In this document: one piece after another, positions 1 to 9,918 of the stretch
Layout of the letters: every line of letters starts with the position of its first letter
How positions within the stretch are numbered: the stretch's first letter is position 1
DNA from: Apoda limacodes
Taxonomy: Eukaryota; Arthropoda; Insecta; Lepidoptera; Limacodidae
Assembly (NCBI GenBank): GCA_946406115.1
Contig: OX291546.1
Span: forward strand, 14,253,019 to 14,317,018
DNA length: 64,000 nt
Direction: 5' to 3'
Notes under the pieces: model-generated
The model's database searches: none
Told to the model about the DNA's origin: nothing
What the model saw: only the letters and a program-made list of their open reading frames with translations
Translations under genes and position numbers: made by a program

Positions 1-221
1 ACACAGCGCCATCTGGCCCTAAAGTAAGCAGAGCTTGTGTCATGGGTACCGGACAACGGATACAAATACATGTATATTACTTTCTTTTTGTAAATACATA
101 CATATCATACATAAATATTCCCAGACTCAACACAAACACAAATGTTTATCACATAAATTTTTATCTAGTGCGGGAATCGAACCCTCACAGACGGTGAGCA
201 CTACCAACTAGGCTGCGAGGG
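1..221 (-). repeat. tRNA-derived SINE (family A), truncated by the window edge
   Basis: Read on the minus strand, 221 to about 168 is a tRNA-like head with a box A-like 'CTAGTTGGTAGTG' and a near-perfect pol III box B 'GGTTCGATTCC'. The body runs to position 1 and carries 'CACAGCGCCATCTGGCC' near its 3' end. A second copy lies at 28290-28528 in the same orientation, matching in both head and body. It is a mobile SINE, not a tRNA gene. Confidence 0.75.
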
Positions 222-404
222 AATATTGAATTGAGCCGACGATTTCACAGTCGATTTAAATTCGTTTAGAAAAGCACAAACATTTACTAAAATTAAGATT
301 TTCAAATATTGTAAAAATATAAATGAAAGAAGCAACTTGCCACAACAAGCGAGTGTAGGTAGTTAGTTACCGAGCGGCATTAATTTCGCGCGTTATTTCT
401 TTTA

Positions 405-556
405 GCGCTGATTATTCACAAAATAATAATTCCGAAAGTACCGAAAGAACCGGGAATCAAATCTGATTTCCCGGTTCCATTTTACTGACAAAAGAACCGG
501 GAATTCCCGGTAATTTCGGGATCGGGATTTCCCGGTTCTGAACCCTAATCCTGACC
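405..556. repeat. Short palindrome-rich repeat with AACCGGGAA motifs
   Basis: Several inverted copies of 'AACCGGGAA' / 'TTCCCGGTT' lie within 150 bases, ending in 'GGTTCTGAACCCTAATCCTG'. On the minus strand this reads CAGGATTAGGGTTCAGAACC, the style of a hAT-type terminus. The partner end was not found, so this may be one arm of a degraded MITE. Confidence 0.4.
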
Positions 557-824
557 TCACCCAACTGGCTACATTTTTTTCGCAGAATTTAAAAGATCCC
601 GCAGGAATAACTGAATTCTTGTAGCTACTCTTTACTATAATTATATTCAACAAACCCACGCCTAAGACCAAAAGTGCGGGCAGAGCCACATAAAAAGGAA
701 ATCTACGCCGCGGGAAAAAACTAGTACTTTTCTAAAAAAACTACTTTAAAAAAAAACAATATTTTCGCTTTGCAAGTAAAATTTGTTCCAACAAAAATCA
801 CTAACAATTTCGACTATATAAACA

Positions 825-1157
825 ATGTCTTGCGGTTTAAAAATTGGTTCTGCAAAATCTAGCAATCAGAGACAGGTGGCGTTTTTGACAATCGCGGCAG
901 CGACGACGGTGGTTTTAACGACAACGATGGTCACATCTACAATGACGGCGTTGACGGTAGCTGCTACTACGGCGTTGACGGTAGCTGCTACTACGTCGTT
1001 GACGGTAGCTGCTACTACGTCGTTGACATTTACATTGGCCGGATCAGAGAGAGCGGTGGCGTTTTGGAGGACTGCAGTTACAGAAGCGAAGTTTAGACTT
1101 CATTCCTTGAGCTATCTTAGCGTAGAACCTGTCACCTTGCTTCTCCAAGTATCCTAA
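825..1157 (+). other. Two overlapping open frames over a 24-bp tandem repeat
   Basis: Three near-identical 24-bp units (946-1020) start at about 949, 973 and 997, each containing 'GTTGACGGTAGCTGCTACTA'; a fourth diverges. Two frames are open. The one starting with ATG at 825 gives 110 residues of Thr/Ala/Val-rich low complexity. The next frame, open from a TAG near 858 to TAG 1094-1096 and lacking an ATG, gives an Asp/Gly/Tyr-rich peptide with repeats of VDGSCYYG type and looks more protein-like. I recognise neither. A gene or TE fragment amplified by replication slippage is possible. Confidence 0.3.
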
Positions 1158-1439
1158 GCTTCATAGTTCCAAGTTTTAAACAAATTGGTTCATTTTTGCT
1201 TAAAGGATTAGCAAACATACTGAATTTACTGACAATCATTAGCAAGGCTAGTTTCTGCTCTCAATATCAGTTCGTGAGTTTGGGCTATGGGCTTGATGTG
1301 TCGTTTATTTGTTACGCAGAAGTTATGTAGTGCGACAAACTTTTTTGGCCCACCGGTGCAGGCGTTTTTCCCGTTCGTTTAAATATTATGTCCAACTGGT
1401 TTGCAACAAAAATTATAATCATCTTTTACTTCTCTTGAG

Positions 1440-1550
1440 GTAAGTTATTATAATAGGTCCGAAAATCTAAATCGCTTAATTTGAGTTTTAATTAAATTTT
1501 GAGACCCGGAGCATCGTTTGCATTCATTTTTAGAGTGATGTATCTCTCTC

Positions 1551-1583
<33 letters not shown>

Positions 1584-1600
1584 TGGCTTTTTTTTTGCCC
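1440..1600 (+). repeat. Interspersed repeat with 'GACCCGGAG' and (TG)n
   Basis: The block from 'TTATTATAATAGGTCC' through 'GAGACCCGGAGCATCGTTTG' to 'TTAGAGTGATG' is repeated at 44085-44230 in the same order. Here it is followed by a (TG)n run (about 1550-1571) and TATG units. Confidence 0.6.
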
Positions 1601-2066
1601 TTCTATATCTCAAAACTAATGGACCAATTTGTCTCGTGACCATATTAATCGATACGCCAAGTCATGCCTTACATCTGAAAAGAGTGTAAGCAAAATCGGT
1701 TCAGCGGTTTGTTTTTTATCGCTTAAAACTTTTTTTTTAAAGACGCAATAATCTTCATGTATATATTCTTAAATATAAAAACAATATTATCCAGAGAATC
1801 TCTCAATGCTTGACTTAGAAGGTTGATTTTTACAGCTTCAAGGGATCGTAGATCTTAGTATTTCATTTAAATTTAAACTTGATACCTTCAAACGTTCCGG
1901 AAAAATAGTTTCTTGACAGACAGACAGTCATGCAGACAGAAAGACAGACAAACAGACAGACAGACAAGCAGACAGACAGGCAGACATACAGACATACAGA
2001 CAGACGGACAACAAAGTGATCCTATAAGGGTTCATTTTTACTTTTGAGGTACGGAACCCGAAAAAT
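1600..2066 (+). repeat. 3' part of the 'GGTACGGAACCC' repeat family with (GACA)n
   Basis: A variable GACA-rich run (about 1913-2009) leads into 'GTGATCCTATAAGGG' and then 'GAGGTACGGAACCC' followed by A-rich sequence. The same ending occurs at 45540-45605 and, degraded, at 17440-17475 and 50690-50716. The start of this family ('AAGTGCGAGTCGGACTCGC') is missing here. Confidence 0.6.
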
Positions 2067-2263
2067 GACTTTGATTTTGACTATCTATAAAAACGTATTG
2101 GATCTATAGATGCTTGTGTGTGAGAGCTACCTTACGTTATGCATTTTTTACCTTAACCACCAGGAAACATAATTCCTCGTAGACTAAATAGTTTGACTAC
2201 AAGGAAGGACCTCTATTTTTCCTATATCATTACAGTTGTTCATTTAGTTTTAACAATACTTTT

Positions 2264-2408
2264 CTATATATTTTTGTATAAAATGTAACATAATCTTACT
2301 GGGAGGCCTTGGGCGATGAAGTCGTCCTTATCAGTTATTTCGGAGAATTCTTTTGGGACTACTTTTATAACTGGTATAAGCACGCGTTCTTCGGCAAGTG
2401 AACGTATC
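2264..2408 (-). pseudogene. PRE_C2HC-type ORF1 fragment of a non-LTR retrotransposon
   Basis: The minus strand encodes SLAEERVLIPVIKVVPKEF followed by SEITDKDDFIAQGLPV. This is the conserved core of the PRE_C2HC domain that precedes zinc knuckles in the gag-like ORF1 of jockey-type LINEs ('hTl.eer.l.vViRgiP.e...eI..dL..qG.PV'). The same stretch occurs with more N-terminal sequence at 5540-5753. No zinc knuckles follow, and the reading ends in a stop at 2264. Upstream it is fused in frame to an unrelated LINE fragment (2410-2494). Confidence 0.55.
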
Positions 2409-2409
2409 T

Positions 2410-2880
2410 TATAGTGTACTTCTCTGTCGGTAAGTATAGTTCTATCCCAATAAAGTTTACAATTTTTGTTTTCTAAAACTGTTAGAGTTTGCATTTATAG
2501 TAAGGCTGTATTTATGTTATAAGTTCAAAGTTGTACGCTCGATGCTGATAGATGATAGAAGCTACTTGATAACTTGATCGTGCCTATGTTTATAGTCAAT
2601 CTGAACTATACTTCTACATGAACCTGTTATGTGTTGGATTGTTTATGGTGCACTATTGCAATGTCTACATGAGTCATTGATCTGAGTAGGAATTTTCATT
2701 GTGTGTTTTTTGTAGTTGCGATTGGCTATTACTTCGTACTGTATTGCAAGCATGAAATCTTTAGTCTCGGGAAACAGTTTACCTCTGCTGAGCCACTCGA
2801 TCGACATATCTTTATCGACGTAATTTTGGCAAAGATAGGATCCATGTCTACCATAGAAAAGACTTTTTATTATTATTAGA
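2410..2880 (-). pseudogene. R2/R4-like LINE fragment: post-RT region with CCHC motif
   Basis: In minus-strand order: 'NYVDKDMSIEWLSRGKLFPE', then 'AIQYEVIANRNYKKH', then the zinc motif CRHC...TIQHITGSC (Cys-x2-Cys, His, Cys), then, after a decayed stretch, 'CKLYWDRTILTDREVHY'. This order (Val-Asp-Lys ... Trp-Leu, CCHC, then the Tyr-Trp-Asp-Arg lead-in to the endonuclease) is typical of R2/R4/Dong-type elements that carry a restriction-enzyme-like endonuclease. A TAA at about 2641-2643 sits where the family has Glu. The catalytic part of the endonuclease is absent: after 'REVHY' the frame runs into the PRE_C2HC fragment. Identification is by motif only. Confidence 0.55.
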
Positions 2881-3103
2881 TACGATCGTTTCGCTTTTAT
2901 TGAGAGCCCCGCTACTGAAAAATAATGCTCACTAGGTGGGCTCGGGGATTTGTTAGCCCCAATGGCTAACCAATGAGCAATTCGCCCAAATCGCAATGCA
3001 TCCATTTAACCAATGGTCCAATAAGCGATTTGTCCAACTCGCAATTCATCCATTTAGCCTTGTCTAATACGCGAGTTACAAATCGCGTTTTGTTCATTAC
3101 ACA

Positions 3104-3330
3104 GTTTAGATAACACCTGTCAAACTATAGGAAGGGCTATATCTCTATAACTTTTGAGAAGAGATATATCTCATCAAGATCTTCATTTCGGATGACACCT
3201 GTCAAACTAGGAAGGGCTGTATCTTCGTAACTATTGACTGTAGACTAGTTGTTTCTTTACAGAAGTGATAGATCTCATCAAGATCTTCATTTCGGATAAA
3301 AACTGTCAAACTGGAAAGGGCTGTGGCAGC
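3104..3330 (-). repeat. Imperfect tandem repeat overlapping the end of the 294-aa ORF
   Basis: The block 'CTCATCAAGATCTTCATTTC' with 'CTGTCAAACTAGGAAGGGCT' recurs at about 83- and 105-bp spacing (tracts near 3113, 3196 and 3303). Read on the minus strand, each unit encodes a version of 'IRNEDLDEIY'. The most 3' complete unit is out of frame with the ORF, so a coding segment was duplicated and then decayed. Confidence 0.55.
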
Positions 3331-4086
3331 AGCAGGCCCGGAAGGAGCAGGCGTGGTGGCGGTAGCAGCGGTCGCAGCGTACGAGGCAGTCGTCGTAGAA
3401 TGCGTTGCGGCGGGAGGCATCGCGGCGGGACGCGTCGCGGCGGAAGGCGTCACGGCGGGAGGCGCCGCAGCGGTAGGCGACGCGGTGAAGAGCGTCGCAG
3501 TGGAAAGCGTCGCCGCGAATGTCGCCCCGGCGGATGGCGACGCGGTAGATCTTGGTGAGGCGCTACGCGTCGCGGCGGGTCTTGGATCTACATTGAGCGT
3601 CGCGGCGGTAGTGCGTGTCGCGGTGGTGGAATGACGCCCCTTCGATGTCGCGGCTGTAGTTAGTCGCGAACTGGTTGGCGTCGCGGTGGCAGCTGGTTTT
3701 GCCTTCCGTTGTGGTAGTGACGCCGGCTTCTTCGGGTCGGGCGATGCAGGTGACTCCAAATGGACCGTCCTGTTTAGCGTCTCCGAAGAGCGGGATAGGT
3801 CCCTGTCGTCCCGTAGCTCCTTTCTCTTTGCCTTGGGACTTATGTCCGGGAGTGAGGCGCGGAGAGCGTCGGTGCATTGGCGCTTGATGGGCGCAAAGTC
3901 ATCCTCGTCGTCGCTGCGGGGGCGACGGATCCTTATAGGTGTCGTGACGTCGAGTGCCTTTAGATCGATCGGCGTTGAACGCGCAAAGCTATCTAGCTCG
4001 GGATCGATCGGGGCGAAGTGCCGAGATGACTCTTCGCGAGCCAGAATAATCCTTCTGATACAGTCCTGCATCTGGGCCGAGAACAA
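3202..4086 (-). CDS. Unidentified 294-aa Ala/Thr/Pro-rich ORF, probably TE-encoded
   Basis: This is a long uninterrupted minus-strand frame. Residues 1-110 are charged (for example 'RIRRPRSDDEDDFAPIKRQC', a possible nuclear-localisation patch). Residues about 115-250 are very rich in Ala, Thr, Ser and Pro and come from a 15-bp-like GC-rich repeat. The last 40 residues ('IRNEDLDEIYHF...') belong to a tandemly repeated segment that continues downstream out of frame. No zinc knuckle, protease or polymerase motif is seen. Its minus-strand company is LINE debris and it has a GC-rich leader, so a retrotransposon ORF1 is plausible but unproven. Open frames on the opposite strand (3265-3634, Arg/Gly-rich) are by-products of the GC repeat. 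Confidence 0.35.
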   Translation of the reverse strand: MFSAQMQDCIRRIILAREESSRHFAPIDPELDSFARSTPIDLKALDVTTPIRIRRPRSDDEDDFAPIKRQCTDALRASLPDISPKAKRKELRDDRDLSRSSETLNRTVHLESPASPDPKKPASLPQRKAKPAATATPTSSRLTTAATSKGRHSTTATRTTAATLNVDPRPAATRSASPRSTASPSAGATFAATLSTATLFTASPTAAAPPAVTPSAATRPAAMPPAATHSTTTASYAATAATATTPAPSGPAAATALSSLTVFIRNEDLDEIYHFCKETTSLQSIVTKIQPFLV

Positions 4087-4720
4087 CCCACTCTGGAAAA
4101 TACGGACGGAATAATAGTTTCGATGTCCAGCGTTTCCCGTTCGGTATGGCTCGAGTCATGGAGCGTGCATCGGCGAGAAAAACACGCCCCGGGGTTCGGG
4201 GGGTTTTTAGGGGTGGCGCGGGGTGTCTTCACTGATGTTCGAGTCGACGAGTTAGGCAGTGTGGGACGATGCCAGTGCGACCATAGTAGCTCTTCGACGT
4301 GAGCCGCCACGTACTATCAGCCCTAGCCCTCTTGATTTGGCGTTCCCCTCCTCGTGGTTGACGCGCGCGGGCGAAAGTCCGCAGACTTTCGTTACGAAAG
4401 CCGCAAAATTTCCTATACCTAGGCGGGTCCGAACACCTACACCGAGCAACGAAGACCAGTTACACACGCATGGTTACCACGGCACAATGGTTACGCCAGG
4501 GAGCAATGACCGAATCGTAGTGGTTACCAATGGTTTCTGAACATCTTATTATCTTATTCATAGATTTATATTTTTTAAGTAGTGGGGGGGGGCGACGGGG
4601 TAGCGAATGGCCAAAAAGGGTCACATCTGCTATCGGAATGGGGGGCGAGTTAGTCGCGGGTCGCGGCAGAGAGCGCGCGTGCGGGATATGATGGGAGCAG
4701 ATGTGAGGGCAGTCCCCACA
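4087..4720 (-). other. GC-rich leader-like region upstream of the 294-aa ORF
   Basis: The GC content jumps well above the surrounding sequence, with a hairpin 'CTTTCGTAACGAAAG' near 4386-4400, a G8 run near 4584 and repeated 'GTCGCGG'. It is compositionally continuous with the ORF at 3202-4086 and could be its 5' UTR or promoter. No defined element boundary was found. Confidence 0.3.
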
Positions 4721-5147
4721 AATTTAGATCAAGAGCCTCGACAATGGCCCCTATATATATATATCTTATATACCGCGGAAATAACTTTAACTGAGCTTAT
4801 TACTATAGCTACAGATTTCTTACACATTAACTTGCTTGGCCGAAATCCTTGTCTATTTGTTTGTTTACGCAATTTTAGTTTCGATAGCCGCCAAATTGGA
4901 TTACGACACAAATCATAATTTATTTGTCATTGAAATGTGTTGTGTCATTGAAAAATTGATTAAAACGGTTAAAAGTTATTTTAATTGTGACAATCTTAAA
5001 CATGAGTATAGAAAGTGATTTAAAAGAGTTTAAAGACTTAAAATTAAATGAAGAAAATTACTAAAATTCGATTCAATCGATATTAACCGAGGATTCAACA
5101 AGAATCCTTTTTTTAAAAAAGGAGGAAACATTCATAGAAATTACTTA

Positions 5148-5166
5148 TTCATATATATATACATAC

Positions 5167-5202
<36 letters not shown>

Positions 5203-5222
5203 TATTCATATATATATATTCA
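5148..5222. repeat. (AT)n microsatellite cluster
   Basis: Alternating TA/ATAC runs are interrupted by 'ATTATTCATA'. Confidence 0.8.
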
Positions 5223-5539
5223 TAGAATTAAATAAAATTTACTAAATAAAATTAGTAAAAAATATAAATACAACATCCGAAGCACAACAGTTTTTTTTTT
5301 TTTTCAAAATATAATGTTTAATAGGAAACTTTCGCAAAAATTACCAGTTCGAATTTTCGTAATTTTAGACCCAGGTTTTTTTAATGTTTTTAACCAATTT
5401 TAGTATGAAAAATTTGCTTGTGTCACACTTTGCATAACCCCCCATAAGTCAGTCAGTCGTCGTTCTTCGAGAGGTCTGATGAAAGCTAAAAATCAAATCC
5501 AATCCCGGCCAACCGTCGGGTTAAAAGGTAACAGTCTTA

Positions 5540-5753
5540 AGGGAGGCCTTGAGCGATCAAGTCGTCCTTAACAGTTATTTCGGAGAATTCCTTTGGGACT
5601 ACCCTTATAACTGCTCTAAGCATGCGTTCTTCGGCCAGTGAGTGCGTATGGTACTCATATTTTTGAACCGATAGAAAGGCCGTCAGATTGCGGAAATCTG
5701 TCGGCGTCGGGACCTGTACTTTGATGCCGCGCTCGGCATCGTTTCAGGCGTGC
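5540..5753 (-). pseudogene. PRE_C2HC domain of a jockey-type ORF1 (second copy)
   Basis: An open minus-strand reading begins after a stop near 5754 and encodes GIKVQVPTPTDFRNL, then FLSVQKYEYHTHSLAEERM, then RAVIRVVPKEFSEITVKDDL, ending 'AQGLP' at a stop. The 'G.KVQ.PT..DFR ... YHT..L.EER ... V.R..PKE ... DL..QG.P' pattern is the full PRE_C2HC signature found upstream of zinc knuckles in ORF1 of jockey-like retrotransposons. The stop replaces the usual continuation into the knuckles. It lies in the same orientation as the fragment at 2264-2408 and clearly belongs to the same family. Confidence 0.65.
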
Positions 5754-6146
5754 GTATAATTAATACGCTTGGCCTTCATCGCATCGCCTCGGAGTCTTTA
5801 CGAATTCAGAAACGTTTAGCTAGATCGCAACTCTGAAAAGAGCTATACGATCTCACCCACTAGCCCTGAAGCACGCGGAACTGGATTTCTAATAAACTAA
5901 ACGCAATCGGAACCTTAAACGCGAGAATGCGCGGAGTGGCGAACCGCTGAAGCGGAAATACTACACTAGCGATCTACTCAAAGCCGGACTCAGGCCGGTC
6001 GAACCAGCGTCAGTCAAGCGAGGGTCACCACTATGCGTAGTAGTTTCGCGACTACGAGGACACACACACAAAAACACAGCAGCACTTGACGCTCTAGAAC
6101 ACGACCGCACAACACGAGAGTCGAATCGGGAAATAAAGGATATCAT
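5754..6146 (-). other. Moderately GC-rich region 5' of the PRE_C2HC fragment
   Basis: Composition changes abruptly from AT-rich flanks. The minus strand has a 61-residue Ser/Arg-rich frame (5961-6146, 'MISFISRFDSRVV...') and CpG-containing motifs. It is probably the remaining 5' part or leader of the same retrotransposon; this is inferred from adjacency and composition only. Confidence 0.3.
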
Positions 6147-6520
6147 AAATGTTTGAAGTATATATTCGTCTCGAAAAAGAGTAAAATACGCTGAACATAA
6201 CTAACATAGCGCTAACGTAAAAACGAATATAGCAATCTGTGCGGACATGTCTCAGTTGGCTTTTACATCAGTAATTCGCTTGAGTGAGTACGTGAGCATG
6301 ACAGTGATTCAATTTCTGCTACTCTGGTTGCTAGCAGCCGCAAGCGAGCAAAAATGTATGCCAGCTTTTAGAGAAATGCCAAATATCGAAACTAGCAGAC
6401 ATGGCAACGTTGAGTTTCTCATTGGAATATGACTCAAACAACCAGACAAAACTCTCGTCATATAGATTTAGTCTAATAAATGTTATTTGAGTTTGTTTTA
6501 TACCATTATGTGCTCAGATA

Positions 6521-6832
6521 CAACTCCTAGTGACTTATAAAGTCCTAGTACTTCAGTCTTTCAAACACACACAAAATCTTTAAAGAAGTAAGAAATACAC
6601 TATAAATATACAAACATATAATAATCCTTCTTCGTTCTCCCTGAAGGTTAGAGTCTTAGAAGAAAATATATTATACATGCCATATCTATGGCTATATCAT
6701 CGATATAAATAAATACTTTCATAGCAAAGATGCAGTCAAAAGATTAACCTCGAACCAAGACTTGAACCTGTGACCCTTACCTGTTACCCTTCCGTGTAAG
6801 TACTCTACCACTGAGCTATCGAGGCAAAAGTC
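6521..6832 (-). repeat. tRNA-derived SINE (family B), minus copy
   Basis: On the minus strand the head (about 6826-6756) reads 'CCTCGATAGCTCAGTGGTAG' and then 'GGTTCAAGTCTTGG', matching box A and box B spacing. The body continues to 6521 ('...GACTTTATAAGTCAC'). The same head plus body is found on the plus strand at 11258-11575, as a remnant at 14753-14836, and as a tail at 29533-29690. Confidence 0.75.
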
Positions 6833-6849
6833 TGGCTGATGAAAAACCC

Positions 6850-7665
6850 CACTAAATCTTTGCTCTGGAAATACGCTCGAAATAAGAGTTACATACAACT
6901 CCTAGTGACTTATAAAGTTCTCAGATACCTATATAAGAAAATCCTTATAAGTACTGTATTTTATTCAGTTTAAGATTGTACAGATATGTATTATGCATAC
7001 AACTATATAGCTACACATATAACACGCTCTTAGCAGATAAGTGCAGTTAATGCCAAGTTCTAAAGCTCGCTTAACGAACCGTGTTTAAAGCCTCGTTAGC
7101 AATACTTGTACGCCGGTGATGACGTGTCACATGAACCGAAATTGATTAAGATGAACGTCGTCACGTTCATATGATTAACTAAGATAAAATCCAAATTATT
7201 CTACTAAAAAAAGCATATGTACAGTGGATCTGTACGTAAATTGGAACTGGGCTGATAGGGCTACACGAACATAAATAGAATTATAATAATTGATTTAGCC
7301 CAAAACAAATATAACATTTTACCTTCAAGGAGTTTTGATTTGTGATAGTCTAGTTGTTAATAAGATTTATATATAAAAATATAGGTAATAATAAATCTAC
7401 ATATATATAAAGTGTAATTTGCAATCCTACTTCATGTATAATTTACTTAATTTTAAAAAAAATATTTAGTGTTTAATTAGGTTAAAATGACAATATTTTT
7501 CTATTTTATTTATTGCAATGAAACGCTATTTTTGTTTTAAAATATTGAACTATTTATTTGTCTAATTTATCTAATTATTGTAAATATTTGCATGATATTT
7601 TATATGGCTGAATGTTATAGGTACTATTTTGTAATGAAGCAAATAAATTTCCGATTTTCTGATTT
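6850..7665. other. AT-rich DNA with no recognisable feature
   Basis: No coding signal and no repeat that I can match elsewhere in the window. The same holds for 6150-6520 apart from a 61-residue frame at 6247-6432 that lacks any motif. Confidence 0.4.
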
Positions 7666-7667
7666 CT

Positions 7668-7955
7668 GATACTAATATTATAAATCATAATATTTATTGG
7701 TTGTGAAAGTATGTCTGGATAGATGTTTGTAACTCAATCACGCTTTAACAAATGAACGGATCGGGATGAAACTTGGCACACATATAGGTTCGGTACTGGA
7801 ACAGGGCATAAGCTACTTTTTATACCGCGGAAAGAACTGTAACTGAGCTTAAACGAACTACAGCTGCAGATATATTTGCTACAGCAAACTTCATTAGTAT
7901 AATTAAAGAGTTCTTCACCGATAACCACATTTAGGGCGGGTGGAGCCGCTGGCAA
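7668..7955 (+). mobile_element. Non-autonomous Helitron, decayed 3' end
   Basis: It starts near 'TCTGATACTAATATTATAAA', has the internal 'ATGAAACTTGGCACACATAT', and ends with the GC hairpin 'GGCGGGTGGAGCCGCTGGCA'. The terminal CTAG is mutated ('AGATCACG'). A complete relative is at 21854-22117. Confidence 0.65.
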
Positions 7956-8044
7956 GATCACGTATCTTGATAAAGTGTTTTATTCATATTTTTTTTCAAG
8001 TTAATATATAACTAAATATTCTAAGAATATTTCAAGCGTCTATC

Positions 8045-8250
8045 TGTTGCCGTTATCAATATCGAGCAAAAAAATTACGTTTTTTTGTATGGGAGCCCTT
8101 TTAAATATTTATTTTATTCTGTTTTTTAGTATTTGTTGTAATAGCGGCAACAGAAATACATCATCTGCGAAAATTTTAACTGTCTAACTATGGTTCATGT
8201 GATGTAGCCTGGTGACAGACGGACGGACGAATGGACGGACGAAAAATGAA
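8045..8250 (+). repeat. Repeat with 'GTTGCCGTTATCAATATCGA' end
   Basis: 'TCTGTTGCCGTTATCAATAT' with 'CGAGCAAAAAAATTACG' recurs inverted at 63733-63765. An internal inverted match ('CTGTTGCCGTTAT' against 'ATAGCGGCAACAG' near 8140) and a GGACGGAC tail near 8218-8243 mark it as an insertion absent from arm B. Confidence 0.5.
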
Positions 8251-8939
8251 TATCAGATTTTTTTTTACGAATTATACACTACCACTTTATTTAACTTAAT
8301 TTTGTATTTCAATAAAGATACTGTTTTCCTCTTACAACACCCGGAAAATACAATCGGAAAAAAGAGTAACATAATATTCTGTAACAAATAATCTTAGGTA
8401 CTTCCGGACTGACAGGGTTTGCGAACTCGTTTCATCTCAGGTTAGTAAAAGCAACGTAAATTTCAACTTTTACCCACGCGTAGCTTAGACGTCAGAGTAA
8501 CTTCCGCAAACAAACATCTCACAAAATGTATTAAACGTAGACAAACATATTGTATTTTGACTTATTTATTAAGAGGAGACTACGTAATTAACCTAACCGA
8601 ATGTTTATTTTTAAATCAAACGTCAAATCCAAGCTCAAAAACACGTCTTCAAATTTTATAATATAAATCACAAAAATACTGATAATAACATTTTTTTACA
8701 AATGCATTAAAAATGGAGTATATTTTTTTCAGAGTTATTCTGTCAGTTTCTTTATTCCACCATTACTTAACTGTCCTGGGTGACATAGGCTCGGCATTTC
8801 ACTAAGTAGGTACACAGTACATACATGCTTCCATGAAAACGTCTAAACACATATGGTTACCTTCATCTATCTACGAGTTCTACAATGCAATATTATTACA
8901 GTTTTTGTGATTAACTTGAAGTTTACTTAAAGCATAAAT

Positions 8940-9317
8940 CAGCGTTGCCAGATATTTTTTTGCCAAGCCGGGATTTAGGAACTTTTTGAGTGAAAAAAGC
9001 GGGATTCTTTCGTCGAAAGCGGGACATAGTAAAGAAACGTATATAATCAAAAGTTTTTGAATATTTATCTTTTTATTTGAGTTCAAATTACGTTTACGTG
9101 ACAATAGATAGGTACCTAGTAAAATATCCATAGAAAAGCGGCATTTTGTCTGTGCCACCCGCCCACGCTTTCTCAGTACGCTGCACGCACGGTTGAGTTA
9201 TTCCCGAAAAGCGGGATTGAGCCTGTCCCGCGCGGGACATTTAATTTTGATTTAAAAATCGGGACGTCCCGCCAAAATCGGGACGTCCCGCCAAAATCGG
9301 GACGTTTGGCAACCCTG
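8940..9317. mobile_element. hAT-type MITE with 8-bp TSD, absent from the paralogous arm
   Basis: Left end 'CAGCGTTGCCAGA', right end 'TTTGGCAACCCTG' (inverted: CAGGGTTGCCAAA). Flanking 8-bp direct repeats are GCATAAAT (8932-8939) and GCATGAAT (9318-9325). The inverted arm B has a single 'GCATGAATTC' at the equivalent place. Eight-base TSDs and CAG...CTG ends are hAT hallmarks. The interior has three 19-bp units based on 'CGGGACGTCCCGCCAAAA' near 9260-9304. It has no coding capacity. Confidence 0.85.
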
Positions 9318-9535
9318 GCATGAATTCAAGTTTATATTCGTACTAAAATACTACATCATGAGTTGTTTCAGATGACAAAACCTGAAGCTGAAAGCATTAA
9401 AAAGTCATCATAATCGTTCATAACGATAATAAAACCATAGATAGGAGACTTGCATAAAAACATAAAACTCATGCCTTGTTTACTGCCTCCATAATTCAGT
9501 TTTTTAGGGTCTCGTAGCGCAATGGCGAAAACTCT

Positions 9536-9918
9536 TTAAGAGAATGCAATTCGCGCCTCGCAGCGTGCTTCATAGAAAAGAATTTTCCACTTATATGTGA
9601 TACTTACTAGTCAAACATTACGAAATTTGGAAGACATATTCTAGGAATAAATATCTAGGTCTGCAGTATGCCAGATTTCTATTAAATTGTATAGGTTAAT
9701 AGTTATAGAGGATTCTAGTTTTTCATACAAATGGTCTCAATTAAGATTTTGAGTTAGTAAAAAGATTTTTCAGGATTTTGGAAAACCATAAACCATAAAC
9801 ATAGATATTTGAGATCATGTCTACAAAATTTGACAGTGTTTGATCAGTAAATGGCAAAAATAAATGGAAAATTCGTTTGTATGAAGCACACTGCGAGGCG
9901 CCGCGAATCATATTCTAA
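9536..9918. mobile_element. TTAA-flanked MITE with ~85-bp terminal inverted repeats (copy 1)
   Basis: The left TIR starts at TTAA (9536-9539) and contains 'CGCCTCGCAGCGTGCTTCAT' and 'TCCACTTATATGTGATACTT'. The right TIR contains 'GTATGAAGCACACTGCGAGG' and ends at CTAA (9915-9918), a decayed TTAA. Copy 2 is at 39812-40196 and a single arm at 19861-19970. TTAA target duplication suggests mobilisation by a piggyBac-like transposase (inference). Confidence 0.8.

Noticed and set aside
2264..2494. Restriction-like endonuclease domain of an R4-type LINE over the whole frame
   Set aside because: Only the lead-in up to REVHY fits; the rest matches the PRE_C2HC core repeated at 5540-5753, so the call was split.
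3265..3634. Arg/Gly-rich and Ala/Val-rich plus-strand proteins
   Set aside because: They are antisense readings of the GC-rich repeat inside the 294-aa minus-strand ORF, with no start context or motif.
3686..4114. 142-aa plus-strand ORF
   Set aside because: Lies wholly antisense to the longer minus-strand ORF and shows no domain.
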